Of a DNA stretch of 64,000 bases, positions 56,941 to 64,000 are shown piece by piece. Within the stretch, counting starts at the first letter, position 1. Every line of letters begins with the position of its first letter. Location: positions 1-64,000 of the forward strand of contig NZ_JACXIZ010000002.1 of NCBI RefSeq assembly GCF_014705605.1, in the 5' to 3' direction. The translations under genes were made by a program, and so were the position numbers. This DNA comes from Paenibacillus sabuli. GTDB lineage: Bacteria; Bacillota; Bacilli; Paenibacillales; Paenibacillaceae. Below the pieces are notes generated by a model, which was not told the origin of the DNA, did no database searches, and saw only the letters and a list, made by a program, of their open reading frames with translations.

Positions 56941-57767
56941 GCGAAGCGAACGATTGGCAGGCCATCGGTCACGGTCGGACCGCCGACATCATGGCGCATG
57001 CGGCGGATGCCGAGACGGTGGTGAAGCTGTTCAAGCCATTCATCCCGCAGACCGATGTCGAGCGCGAATACGCCGCCGGACGGTGGCTGCGGGGACAGGA
57101 CATCGCTACGCCGGCCGCGCTGGGGCTCGTGCGGATCGACGGCAGGCTCGGCATACGCTACACGCGCGCCGCGGGCGTGCCGCTGCTGAGGCTCATGCTG
57201 GAGCAGCCTCTGCAGCTGGAGCCGCTCTCGCGCAGGATGGCCGCTCTTCATATCCGGGTGCATGCGTGCGACGGCGCCGGGATGGGCATCAGGCAAAAGG
57301 AAGTGCTCGCCGCGGGCATTCGCCGCTGCGAGCGACTGGACGCTCAGGAGCGGCAGGCCTTGCTCCGCCTGTTGGAGCGGCTGCCGGAGGAGCAGGCGCT
57401 GTGTCACGGCGATTACCATCCGGACAATATCATGGCCGGCGCGCAGGATGTCGTGCTCGACTGGATGAACGGCATGTCCGGCAGCCCGGCGGGAGACGCC
57501 GCGCGCACCTGGCTGCTGCTCAAGTACGGCGCGCCGCCGGAGCACGCTTCGGAGGCGGAGAGCCGGCAGCTCCAAGCGGCGCGCGAGACGATCCGCGAAG
57601 CCTACCTGGCCGAGTATATCCGCTTGTCCGGACGAGGCAAGGCGGAGATTGCGCAATGGCTGCTGCCGGTCGCGGCCCAGCGGTTGACCGAGGGTATCCC
57701 GGAGCCGGAGAAGGAAGCGATTGCGCGGATGATCCGGCAACGGCTGCAGGAGGCGCCCTCGGGCTAG
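56937..57767 (+). CDS. phosphotransferase family protein (APH/choline-kinase fold)
   Basis: 276 residues. ATG overlaps the stop of the DinB gene (ATGA). Catalytic loop CHGDYHPDNIM (Asp, Asn) and metal-binding motif VVLDWMNGM. The N-lobe is short but has AETVVKLFK with the ATP-binding Lys. This subfamily, with a small N-lobe and aliphatic C-terminal helices, is uncharacterised; aminoglycoside-like or small-molecule kinase activity is possible. Confidence 0.8.
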   Translation: MSEANDWQAIGHGRTADIMAHAADAETVVKLFKPFIPQTDVEREYAAGRWLRGQDIATPAALGLVRIDGRLGIRYTRAAGVPLLRLMLEQPLQLEPLSRRMAALHIRVHACDGAGMGIRQKEVLAAGIRRCERLDAQERQALLRLLERLPEEQALCHGDYHPDNIMAGAQDVVLDWMNGMSGSPAGDAARTWLLLKYGAPPEHASEAESRQLQAARETIREAYLAEYIRLSGRGKAEIAQWLLPVAAQRLTEGIPEPEKEAIARMIRQRLQEAPSG

Positions 57768-57808
57768 ATCGCGATAGGAGCAAGGTCATAGTGGGTTTGG
57801 AGGTGCGA

Positions 57809-57970
57809 ATGATAGGTATAGTGATTGCAAGTCTACTGTTCCTTTGCCTTGTCAGCCTTATCGGCAATCTCGTTAATCAGACTGCGGCGCTGCGCAAGAT
57901 GGACGGCATGCAGCGTTCGCTCGACGATCTCAATCAGAAGCTGCGCGACTTGCAGCGCAATCGCGAGTAG
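57809..57970 (+). CDS. small single-helix membrane protein with coiled coil
   Basis: 53 residues from ATG 57809, behind GGAGG. Residues 1-24 form a membrane helix (MIGIVIASLLFLCLVSLIGN). The rest (about 28-53) is a charged amphipathic coiled-coil segment (MQRSLDDLNQKLRDLQ). Such small proteins are common in Bacillota and are probably real. Function unknown. Confidence 0.65.
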   Translation: MIGIVIASLLFLCLVSLIGNLVNQTAALRKMDGMQRSLDDLNQKLRDLQRNRE

Positions 57971-58007
57971 TCGTAGAATATCGGAACGTCAGAGGGGGGA
58001 TCTGCCA

Positions 58008-58496
58008 TTGTGTGGGAAGCGCTCCATGGCTCTTGAGATACCAGGCTTCAATAAATATACGATAACGTTACTCATGCTGGCGCTGCTATGCGCCTGCCAA
58101 AGCGGAGACATCGTCGAAAACGAAACGGTCGAAGCTTTTGGCACCGAGACGTATACGGAGCAGGGGCAGACTTTGGAGGCAAGCGGGTATAAAAAAGTGA
58201 ATGCTATTACATACGTAAAAGAAAACAAACAGTATATCGAAACCCGGATTCGGGCCATTGAGGATTATTACGATTCGGAAGGAAACTACTTGCGCACGGA
58301 AATCTTCGATCAGTCCGGGAGGCAATCGAAATGGGACGGCACGGTCGATTCGGACGAAAAAAGGGATGAGGCAGTGGATCCGCTTACGCTGTATGTGCCC
58401 GATGCTGAAGAAGCATCAAGCTCGCGATCGCTCGACGAAGCGAAGCAGGCAGAGATCCGGGAGCTGGTCGAATCGTGCACCGATCAGCTTCGCTAG
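58008..58496 (+). CDS. small lipoprotein of unknown function
   Basis: 162 residues if TTG 58008 is used, since a GGGGGG tract lies just upstream; ATG 58026 is the alternative. The signal peptide ends with a lipobox (LLCAC). The body is acidic and contains TYTEQGQTLEASGYKKV and EDYYDSEGNYLRTEIFD. It has no recognised domain. It converges on the permease gene of the second transporter, with about 37 bp between the stops. Confidence 0.7.
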   Translation: MCGKRSMALEIPGFNKYTITLLMLALLCACQSGDIVENETVEAFGTETYTEQGQTLEASGYKKVNAITYVKENKQYIETRIRAIEDYYDSEGNYLRTEIFDQSGRQSKWDGTVDSDEKRDEAVDPLTLYVPDAEEASSSRSLDEAKQAEIRELVESCTDQLR

Positions 58497-58533
58497 TCGG
58501 GCAGTACCACAAGCGGAGGACCGCCAAGGGGCC

Positions 58534-59364
58534 TTACCCCTTGACGGCACCGGCAGTGAGGCCGCTGACGATGTATTTTTGCGCCAGGATGTACAGGATC
58601 AGGACCGGCAGCGAGGTCATGACCAGATCGGCGAAGATCAGGTTCCAGTCGCGACTGTAGAGGCCGTAGAAGTTGTAGATCGAGAGCGGCATCGTCCAGG
58701 TCGAGCTGTCCGTGAGGAAGTAGATCGGGATCGTGATGTCGTTCCAGACCGACATGAACACCATGATCGCGACGGTCGCGTTGACCGGGAGGATCAGCGG
58801 CGTGATGATGCGGAAGAAGACGTCGAACATGTTCGCCCCTTCCAGGAACGCGACCTCGTCGAGCGCCTTCGGAATGGTGCGAATGAAGCCGCTGTACAAG
58901 AAGACGCTGAATGCGGTATTGAGCGCCGCATAGATGAAGATGACGCTGGTGACGCTGCCATAGAAGCCGAGCCACTGGACGACCCGGATCGTGGTAATGA
59001 CCGACATCGGCGCGATCAGCCCCATGAAGAAGAACAGGTAGAGCGCACTCGCCAGCTTCGTGTCGCGCCGCACCAGGATGAACGAGGCGGCCGAGGACGT
59101 CACGACGTTCACAATCGACGAGATGCCGGTAATGATGATGCTGTTGAGGAACGCCCGGCCCAGCCCGCCCTGCTCGAACACGGTCACATAGTTGGAGAAC
59201 AGCCACTTCTCCGGCAGCGCGAGCGTGAAGCGCAGCACCTCGGTGCTGTTCATGAACGAGCCGAACACCATCAGCAGCAGCGGCAGGATGATCAGCAGCG
59301 AGAGCAGGATGAGCAGCGCTTCGACGATATAATTGCGAATCTGAAGACGGCGCGTGTAGCCCAT
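58534..59364 (-). CDS. sugar ABC transporter permease, MalG/LplC type
   Basis: 276 residues, six membrane helices. The EAA loop is DEVAFLEGANMFDVFF. Second permease of the transporter whose binding protein starts at 61650. Its ATG shares one base with the stop of the other permease gene (TAATG), so translation is coupled. With no ATPase in the set, a shared MsmX-like ATPase is expected. It belongs to the carbohydrate uptake transporter-1 class. Confidence 0.92.
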   Translation of the reverse strand: MGYTRRLQIRNYIVEALLILLSLLIILPLLLMVFGSFMNSTEVLRFTLALPEKWLFSNYVTVFEQGGLGRAFLNSIIITGISSIVNVVTSSAASFILVRRDTKLASALYLFFFMGLIAPMSVITTIRVVQWLGFYGSVTSVIFIYAALNTAFSVFLYSGFIRTIPKALDEVAFLEGANMFDVFFRIITPLILPVNATVAIMVFMSVWNDITIPIYFLTDSSTWTMPLSIYNFYGLYSRDWNLIFADLVMTSLPVLILYILAQKYIVSGLTAGAVKG

Positions 59365-60248
59365 TATTCGGATACCTCCTTGCGCCGCATGAAGATCAGC
59401 AGCGGGATCGAGATGACGGCGACGAACGCGAACAGCAGCGTATTGATGGCTGTGCCGAGGCCCCAGCTGCCTTCCCCGAACGTGCGGAGGATGATCGTGC
59501 CGAATACCTGCGAGGCGTTGCCCGGGCCGCCGCCCGTGAGGATGAACACCTCGGAGAACACCTTCAGCCCGCCGATCAGGGTGAGCATGACGTTGATATT
59601 GATCGCCGGCAGCAGCAGCGGCAGCGTGATATGCCGGAAGCTCTTCCAGCTCGTGGCCCCGTCAATGGTGGCCGCCTCGTAGTAATCCTTGGAGATCGAC
59701 TGCAGGCCGGCCAGATAGATCGCCATCTGGAAGCCGGTCGTCTGCCAGATGGACACGGCGGCGATCGTCCAGATGACGATGGACGGATCGGTGAGCCACG
59801 CCTGGCTCAGGCCGTGCAGGCCGATCGATTCGAGGATGCGGTTCACCGCGCCCTCCGTGCGCAGCAGCGGCGTGAACACGATGCCGATGACGAGGATGCT
59901 CAGGATCGACGGCGAGTAGAAGATCGCCCGCAGCAGGTTGCGCGTCTTGAGCCGCATGTTGAGCGCGACGGCCAGCGCGATGCCGAGCACGTTTTTGCCG
60001 ACGACGGTCGCGACGGCGAAGATGAACGTGTTTTTCAGCGCGAGCAGCAGCGTGTCGTCCGTGAAGATGCGGGTAAAGTTGTCCCAGCCGACGAAGTTGA
60101 TCTCCAGCCGGTCCAAGCGCCAGTCCGTGAACGAGTAATACAGCCCGATCAAGGCCGGAAGGACAAAAAAGATGCTGTATATCAGCAAGGCCGGCCAGAT
60201 GAGATAGTAGGAATACAAGCGTTTTTGAATTTTCATCTTTTTGATCAC
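59364..60248 (-). CDS. sugar ABC transporter permease, MalF/LplB type
   Basis: 294 residues, six membrane helices with the MalF-like EAA loop (KDYYEAATIDGATSWKSFRH). Starts MIKKMKIQKRLYSYYLIWPA. It pairs with the permease immediately downstream. A stem-loop at 60266-60294 lies between it and the binding-protein gene. Confidence 0.92.
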   Translation of the reverse strand: MIKKMKIQKRLYSYYLIWPALLIYSIFFVLPALIGLYYSFTDWRLDRLEINFVGWDNFTRIFTDDTLLLALKNTFIFAVATVVGKNVLGIALAVALNMRLKTRNLLRAIFYSPSILSILVIGIVFTPLLRTEGAVNRILESIGLHGLSQAWLTDPSIVIWTIAAVSIWQTTGFQMAIYLAGLQSISKDYYEAATIDGATSWKSFRHITLPLLLPAININVMLTLIGGLKVFSEVFILTGGGPGNASQVFGTIILRTFGEGSWGLGTAINTLLFAFVAVISIPLLIFMRRKEVSE

Positions 60249-60265
60249 ACTCCATTATGCGAAAC

Positions 60266-60294
60266 CGGACGAGGCCGCCTGCCGGCCCCGTCCG
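60266..60294 (-). other. intercistronic stem-loop between binding protein and permease genes
   Basis: CGGACGAGGCC (60266-60276) and GGCCCCGTCCG (60284-60294) pair at 10 of 11 positions with a short loop. There is no T tract. Hairpins at this place in sugar-importer operons usually protect the upstream binding-protein mRNA and lower expression of the permeases. Confidence 0.55.
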
Positions 60295-60336
60295 CGCGTT
60301 CGCATCAAACTTTTTAGGTCATGTAGCCGGCATGGA

Positions 60337-61650
60337 TCAGAAGCCTTCTACGCCCTTGTCCTTCATCAGCTGAATGAACTTGTCGCTCCAGGTCGAGAGG
60401 ACTTGCTCGGCCGTCTTGGAGCCGGCGAACTGGTCCTGCAGCGCCCGATACAACTCGCTGCGGTCGACGAGCATGTAGGCGTCGGTCGTCAGCGTGGTTT
60501 TCTTCGGCGTGATGTAGTTGTCCACGATTTCCTGCTTGTAGCCCGGCAGCTCGGGCGTGGTAACGTCGCTCAGATTCGAGACGTAGGCGCGCTCGTCCAC
60601 GATTTGCTGCGCCACTTCCTGCGACGCGACATAGTCGAGGAATTTTTTCGCTTCTTCCTTGTACTTGGCTTCCTTCGGAATGAAGAGCTGGCCGCCCAGC
60701 GGACTGGCGCCGATTTTCGGATCGTCGCCGCTTGGAATGGCGAACAAGCCCAGGCTAATGCTCGGATCTTTTTCCGCTACGCTCTCGATCAGCCAGTCGC
60801 CCATGAACATCATCGCGACTTCCTTGTTCAGGAATTTGCCGACCGCCATATCGTAGCTGTCCGCGAGTACGTCGGCGTTGGTATAGCCTTTTTCATACAC
60901 TTCGTATTGCTGCTCGAGCGCCGTCACGAACTCCGGCACGTCCGTCCATTTCACTTCGTTGGCGTTGAGCTGGTCGAACCAGGACGGCTCGACGGCGTTC
61001 GCGAATGCGGCAGCCGGCCAGATGTTGGCGGCCCAGTTGTCCTTGTACGGCATGAATACCGGCGTGATGCCGTTCGATTTGAGCGTCTCGCATACGGCGA
61101 GGAATTCTTCGAACGTCGTCGGAATCTCGAGACCGTATTCCTCGAACATGTCCTTGTTGTAAACGACGCCCTGCATGCCGGTATCCTGGCTGATATGGAA
61201 GCTGTACACGTGGCCGTAGGCCGACAGTACGTCCTTGTTCTCCAGGCGGCTCACCCAGGCCTCGTCGTCGAGAATCTCGAAGTTGCGTTCCAGATTCAGG
61301 TCGGTCGTGGCACTTGCCAGATTATATTGCACGAGATCCGGCGTTTCGTTGACGGCCAGCTTGGTCTGCAGGACGGTCGCGGTCTGTTCGGCCGGCAGCA
61401 GCTGCAGATTAATGTGAATGTTCGTTTCTTTTTCGAAGTTGTCGAGCAGCGTTTCGTCGATGAACGGCGAATCCTGCGAGCTTTTGGAGATGGCCAGCTC
61501 GATTGTAACCTTTTTACCGCCTGCACTGGCGCTATCTCCCTTGTCGCCGGTAGTATTGCCGGTGTTGCCCGAGCCGCTGCCGCAAGCGGCCAGCGAGACC
61601 GAGAGCAAGCCTGTCAGTGCGATACCGCTCCACTTTTTAATCGGTTTCAT
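60337..61650 (-). CDS. sugar-binding lipoprotein of the second ABC transporter
   Basis: 437 residues from ATG 61650 behind GGGGGA; a longer frame upstream is not coding. The signal peptide ends with lipobox SLAAC (Cys23), followed by a Gly/Ser/Asn/Thr-rich linker. It belongs to the SBP_bac_1 (MalE-like) family (GVVYNKDMFEEYGLEIPTTF, ALMFMGDW-like MMFMGDWLIESVAEKD, GGQLFIPKEAK). It delivers a sugar to the two permeases encoded downstream. It is divergent from a YesM-type kinase gene, which probably regulates it. Confidence 0.92.
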   Translation of the reverse strand: MKPIKKWSGIALTGLLSVSLAACGSGSGNTGNTTGDKGDSASAGGKKVTIELAISKSSQDSPFIDETLLDNFEKETNIHINLQLLPAEQTATVLQTKLAVNETPDLVQYNLASATTDLNLERNFEILDDEAWVSRLENKDVLSAYGHVYSFHISQDTGMQGVVYNKDMFEEYGLEIPTTFEEFLAVCETLKSNGITPVFMPYKDNWAANIWPAAAFANAVEPSWFDQLNANEVKWTDVPEFVTALEQQYEVYEKGYTNADVLADSYDMAVGKFLNKEVAMMFMGDWLIESVAEKDPSISLGLFAIPSGDDPKIGASPLGGQLFIPKEAKYKEEAKKFLDYVASQEVAQQIVDERAYVSNLSDVTTPELPGYKQEIVDNYITPKKTTLTTDAYMLVDRSELYRALQDQFAGSKTAEQVLSTWSDKFIQLMKDKGVEGF

Positions 61651-61833
61651 TGTGAATCCCCCTATGCGAAGTGATGTCGTTTCTTTCATATCTTGATTAT
61701 AGATGCCGCCACGTGTGAGGTACATGGCTGCCATTTACCGTTAAGGTGTAAAATTCTGAACCGTGTGCCGGACTTGTCTTCGTTGCGCCGTGAGTGGTAC
61801 ATTAGGGGCATCAAGGCGGCAAGGAGGAGCACT

Positions 61834-63615
61834 GTGGCGACAACGACCGCACGAGCTGCCGGATCCGGCAAAAGCTTAAGCTTGCAAACAAAATTTGTGC
61901 TGACTTTTCTGATCCTGCTCATTATTGTGCTCGGTAGCTTCCTGATCTATGTCAATTGGCTGGTCATTCGGCCGTTGCAGGAAAGCTATGAAGCCGGACA
62001 GCGACAGACGGCGGCTAATGTGAGCAGCCAGCTCGATCTCTATATTTCAGGACAGAACCAATTGACGCAGCGCGTGCTGGCGAATCAGGAAGTTTTTGCA
62101 GTCATGGCGAACGTCAACCGGGCGACGCTTGTCTCGGACAAGCTCGCCCGCAGCCGCAAGCTCACGGGTATAATGTTCTCCGCGCTCGGTCCGAGCATGA
62201 ATATCCGCGACATGTACGTGCATGATCTGGAGGGGACGGCGATCGCCTCCTTCATCGGCTACGATCTGAATCAGGTGTCGCTGGCGCCGCTGCTGGATGA
62301 TCCCGAGACGGGGGAGGCGCTGCGCAGCGGTTATGTGCTCACTCGCGGGCCGAGCGGGGAGATTGCCTTCATCCGGCCGATCGTCAACCAGAACGGCGAA
62401 GGCTTCGGCTACTTGACTGTGCAGCTCGACGAGCTCTACCTGCGCAAGCCGGCCGACGGCGTCAGCGCGGGCGACGTAGTGGTCGTCGACGGCGACCACG
62501 GCATCATCACCGCCTCGGCGGGCGTGGAGGCAGACGAGCTGGCCCAAGGCCTGCGCGCGCCGGATGGCGACAGCGGCATGTACGTGGACGCCGAGGACAA
62601 CTATGTCGCCTACCATCAGTCGGCGATGACCGGCTGGACGACCTACATTCTCTCTCCCGAGCGCGCGGTGCTCGGGCCGGTCAACTCGGTGAAGTATATC
62701 TCGATTGCTCTGCTCTCGGCGCTGCTGCTCTTCTCCGCGTTGTACATCTACGTGTCCGCCAAAAATCTGCTGCTGCCGATCCGCAAGCTGCGCAATCAGC
62801 TGCTGCGCATCACCTACAGCAACATGAACGTCAAGGTGGACAGCCGCTCGCACAACAACGAGCTGCTGCTGCTCGACGCCGCCTTCCGTGAATTGCTGGA
62901 ACGGCTGCAGCAGTCGATCGAGCGCGAGAAGCAGGCGGTGCGCGAGGAGGCCTCGGCGCGCAGCTCGGCGCTGCAGGCCCAGATTGCGCCGCATTTCATT
63001 CATAATGTGCTCTACCTGATCAGCGTCGCGGCCCAGGAAGGCAAAAACACGGTCGTCAGCGCGATGTGCAAGCATCTCTCGGAAAGCCTGCGCTACATCG
63101 TCTCCTCGCCTTATCAGCATGTCTCGCTGGCGCAGGAGCTGGAGCATACGCGGCATTACTTGTCGCTCGTGCAGCAAAATTACGAGGACGACCTCATCTG
63201 GAGCATCGAAGCGTCGGAGGCGATCGCGCATATTCAGCTGCCGCGGCTGGTCATCCAGCCCCTGGTGGAGAATTGCATCGAGCATGCCTTCGGCCATACC
63301 GATCCGCCGTGGCGCATCCGCGTCCAGGTGAAGGCGTATACCGGACTATGGGCGGTCGAGATCAGCGACAACGGCTCCGGCTTCGAGCCGAGCAAGATCA
63401 AGGCCATTCTCGAGATGATCGAGCAATCCGGAGAAGGGGCGCGCGAGCTCCAGGGCGGTGAGACGGGGATCGGCAACATGGGCATCGTCAACACGGTGAA
63501 CCGGCTCAAGCTGATGTACAAAAACCGTCTGTTCTTCAATATCTACAACAACCCTGCGCACGAAGGCGGGGCGACGGTCCAGATCATCGCTTCGTTGACC
63601 AAGGACTTCTACTAG
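61834..63615 (+). CDS. YesM-type sensor histidine kinase, second copy
   Basis: 593 residues from GTG 61834, with AAGGAGG upstream. Membrane segments near 26-48 and 290-310 flank an extracellular cache-like domain (INPNQ-like segments are replaced by SSQLDLYISGQNQLTQRVLA). A HAMP domain, His_kinase motif ALQAQIAPHFIHNVLYLISV (His in PHFIHN), and HATPase_c (LVIQPLVENCIEHAFG, GIGNMGIVNTVNRL) follow. It differs from the consensus QINPHFLYN but keeps the His. It is divergent from the second transporter and 15 bp before its response regulator. It should sense that transporter's sugar. Confidence 0.9.
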   Translation: MATTTARAAGSGKSLSLQTKFVLTFLILLIIVLGSFLIYVNWLVIRPLQESYEAGQRQTAANVSSQLDLYISGQNQLTQRVLANQEVFAVMANVNRATLVSDKLARSRKLTGIMFSALGPSMNIRDMYVHDLEGTAIASFIGYDLNQVSLAPLLDDPETGEALRSGYVLTRGPSGEIAFIRPIVNQNGEGFGYLTVQLDELYLRKPADGVSAGDVVVVDGDHGIITASAGVEADELAQGLRAPDGDSGMYVDAEDNYVAYHQSAMTGWTTYILSPERAVLGPVNSVKYISIALLSALLLFSALYIYVSAKNLLLPIRKLRNQLLRITYSNMNVKVDSRSHNNELLLLDAAFRELLERLQQSIEREKQAVREEASARSSALQAQIAPHFIHNVLYLISVAAQEGKNTVVSAMCKHLSESLRYIVSSPYQHVSLAQELEHTRHYLSLVQQNYEDDLIWSIEASEAIAHIQLPRLVIQPLVENCIEHAFGHTDPPWRIRVQVKAYTGLWAVEISDNGSGFEPSKIKAILEMIEQSGEGARELQGGETGIGNMGIVNTVNRLKLMYKNRLFFNIYNNPAHEGGATVQIIASLTKDFY

Positions 63616-63630
63616 AAGGAGGGGATCGCG

Positions 63631-64000
63631 GTGTATACCGTGCTGATCGCAGAGGACAGCAAGCCGATCCTGCGCAACATCCGGTCGCACCTGGAGTCGC
63701 TGGGCTTGCCGCTCGCAGTCGCTGCTACGGCGGCCAATGGCGAGGAAGCGCTGGAGCGGCTGCGGGAGCGGCCGGTCGACATCCTGCTGACGGACATCCG
63801 CATGCCCAAGCTGGGCGGCATGGAGCTGATCGAGCAGGCGAAGGCCGTCGCGCCGCACCTCAAGGTCGTGCTGATCAGCGGCTACAGCGACTTCGAATAT
63901 ACGCGCCAGGCGCTCAGTCTACAGGTATTCGATTACCTGCTCAAGCCAGTGGAGCGCAGTCAGCTCGAGGACGTGCTGGGCCGCCTGACCCGCCATCTGG
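63631..64000 (+). CDS. YesN-type response regulator, truncated by the window end
   Basis: GTG 63631 with GAAGGAGGGG upstream. The visible 123 residues are a receiver domain: YTVLIAEDSKPILRNIRSHL, phospho-acceptor Asp in ILLTDIRMPKLGGMEL, VVLISGYSDFEY, and DYLLKPVERSQL. An AraC-type DNA-binding domain is expected beyond the window, as in its paralogue at 5675. It is the partner of the kinase just upstream. Confidence 0.9.
   Translation, partial: MYTVLIAEDSKPILRNIRSHLESLGLPLAVAATAANGEEALERLRERPVDILLTDIRMPKLGGMELIEQAKAVAPHLKVVLISGYSDFEYTRQALSLQVFDYLLKPVERSQLEDVLGRLTRHL

Noticed and set aside
58525-58550. Terminator at the convergent end of lipoprotein and permease genes
   Set aside because: CAAGGGG/CCCCTTG forms a hairpin but overlaps the permease stop and has no T tract on either side.

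Overview
The window looks like chromosomal DNA from a high-GC member of the Paenibacillaceae (Paenibacillus/Cohnella type). The signs are two LplB/LplC-type sugar ABC transporters each next to a YesM/YesN-type two-component system, a three-SLH-domain surface protein, strong AGGAGG ribosome binding sites with frequent GTG/TTG starts, and many small relics of decayed genes. The genus is inferred from gene content only.

Layout. 1-6.8 kb: a tandem repeat, then an oligosaccharide ABC transporter (two permeases and a lipoprotein) with its sensor kinase and AraC-type regulator. 7.2-9.6 kb: ADP-ribosylglycohydrolase and an AraC regulator on the minus strand. 10.0-14.0 kb: an overlapping three-gene operon in the order of the enterococcal vanC cluster (D-Ala-D-Ser-type ligase, VanXY-type D,D-peptidase, VanT-type membrane serine racemase), preceded by five helically phased TTAAG-like repeats. 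14.1-15.4 kb: methyltransferase, acetyltransferase and a DinB relic. 15.6-21.7 kb: a minus-strand surface operon (acetyltransferase, three tail-collar-domain proteins, 1303-residue cadherin-like/SLH protein). 22.1-24.4 kb: an OmpR-class two-component pair of lower GC. 24.4-26.6 kb: DinB protein, lipoprotein, sulfotransferase.

26.8-34.4 kb is a sharply AT-richer island carrying a complete type III-B effector module, cmr1 to cmr6, preceded by a PD-(D/E)XK-like nuclease. It has no cas1, cas2, cas6 or CRISPR array in the window. Its Cas10 is short, lacks the HD domain and keeps GGDD. 34.5-36.4 kb: an alkaline phosphatase pseudogene that still has a Pho box, then a cation-efflux gene with a consensus promoter and an ArsR-type operator. 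36.6-41.8 kb: LysR regulator divergent from zwf-tkt-tal (pentose phosphate pathway). 42.3-47.3 kb: TetR with an old-yellow-enzyme reductase, small proteins, a PP2C-like protein and a phosphotransferase.

47.5-58.5 kb: pyruvate oxidase relic, an exported glycosidase with ricin-type lectin domains, a DUF2264 protein, then a possible signalling operon in which a cNMP-binding/AAA+/patatin fusion sits between a response regulator and a histidine kinase, followed by two more gene relics, a phosphotransferase, a small membrane protein and a lipoprotein. 58.5-64 kb: a second sugar ABC transporter (minus strand) divergent from a second YesM/YesN pair, cut by the window end.

The points most worth follow-up are the Cmr island with its linked nuclease and HD-less Cas10, the vanC-like operon and its phased operator (with a similar operator beside the 22 kb two-component pair), the three-domain patatin fusion, and two small interspersed repeat families, one of which appears to have become the start of a surface-protein gene.
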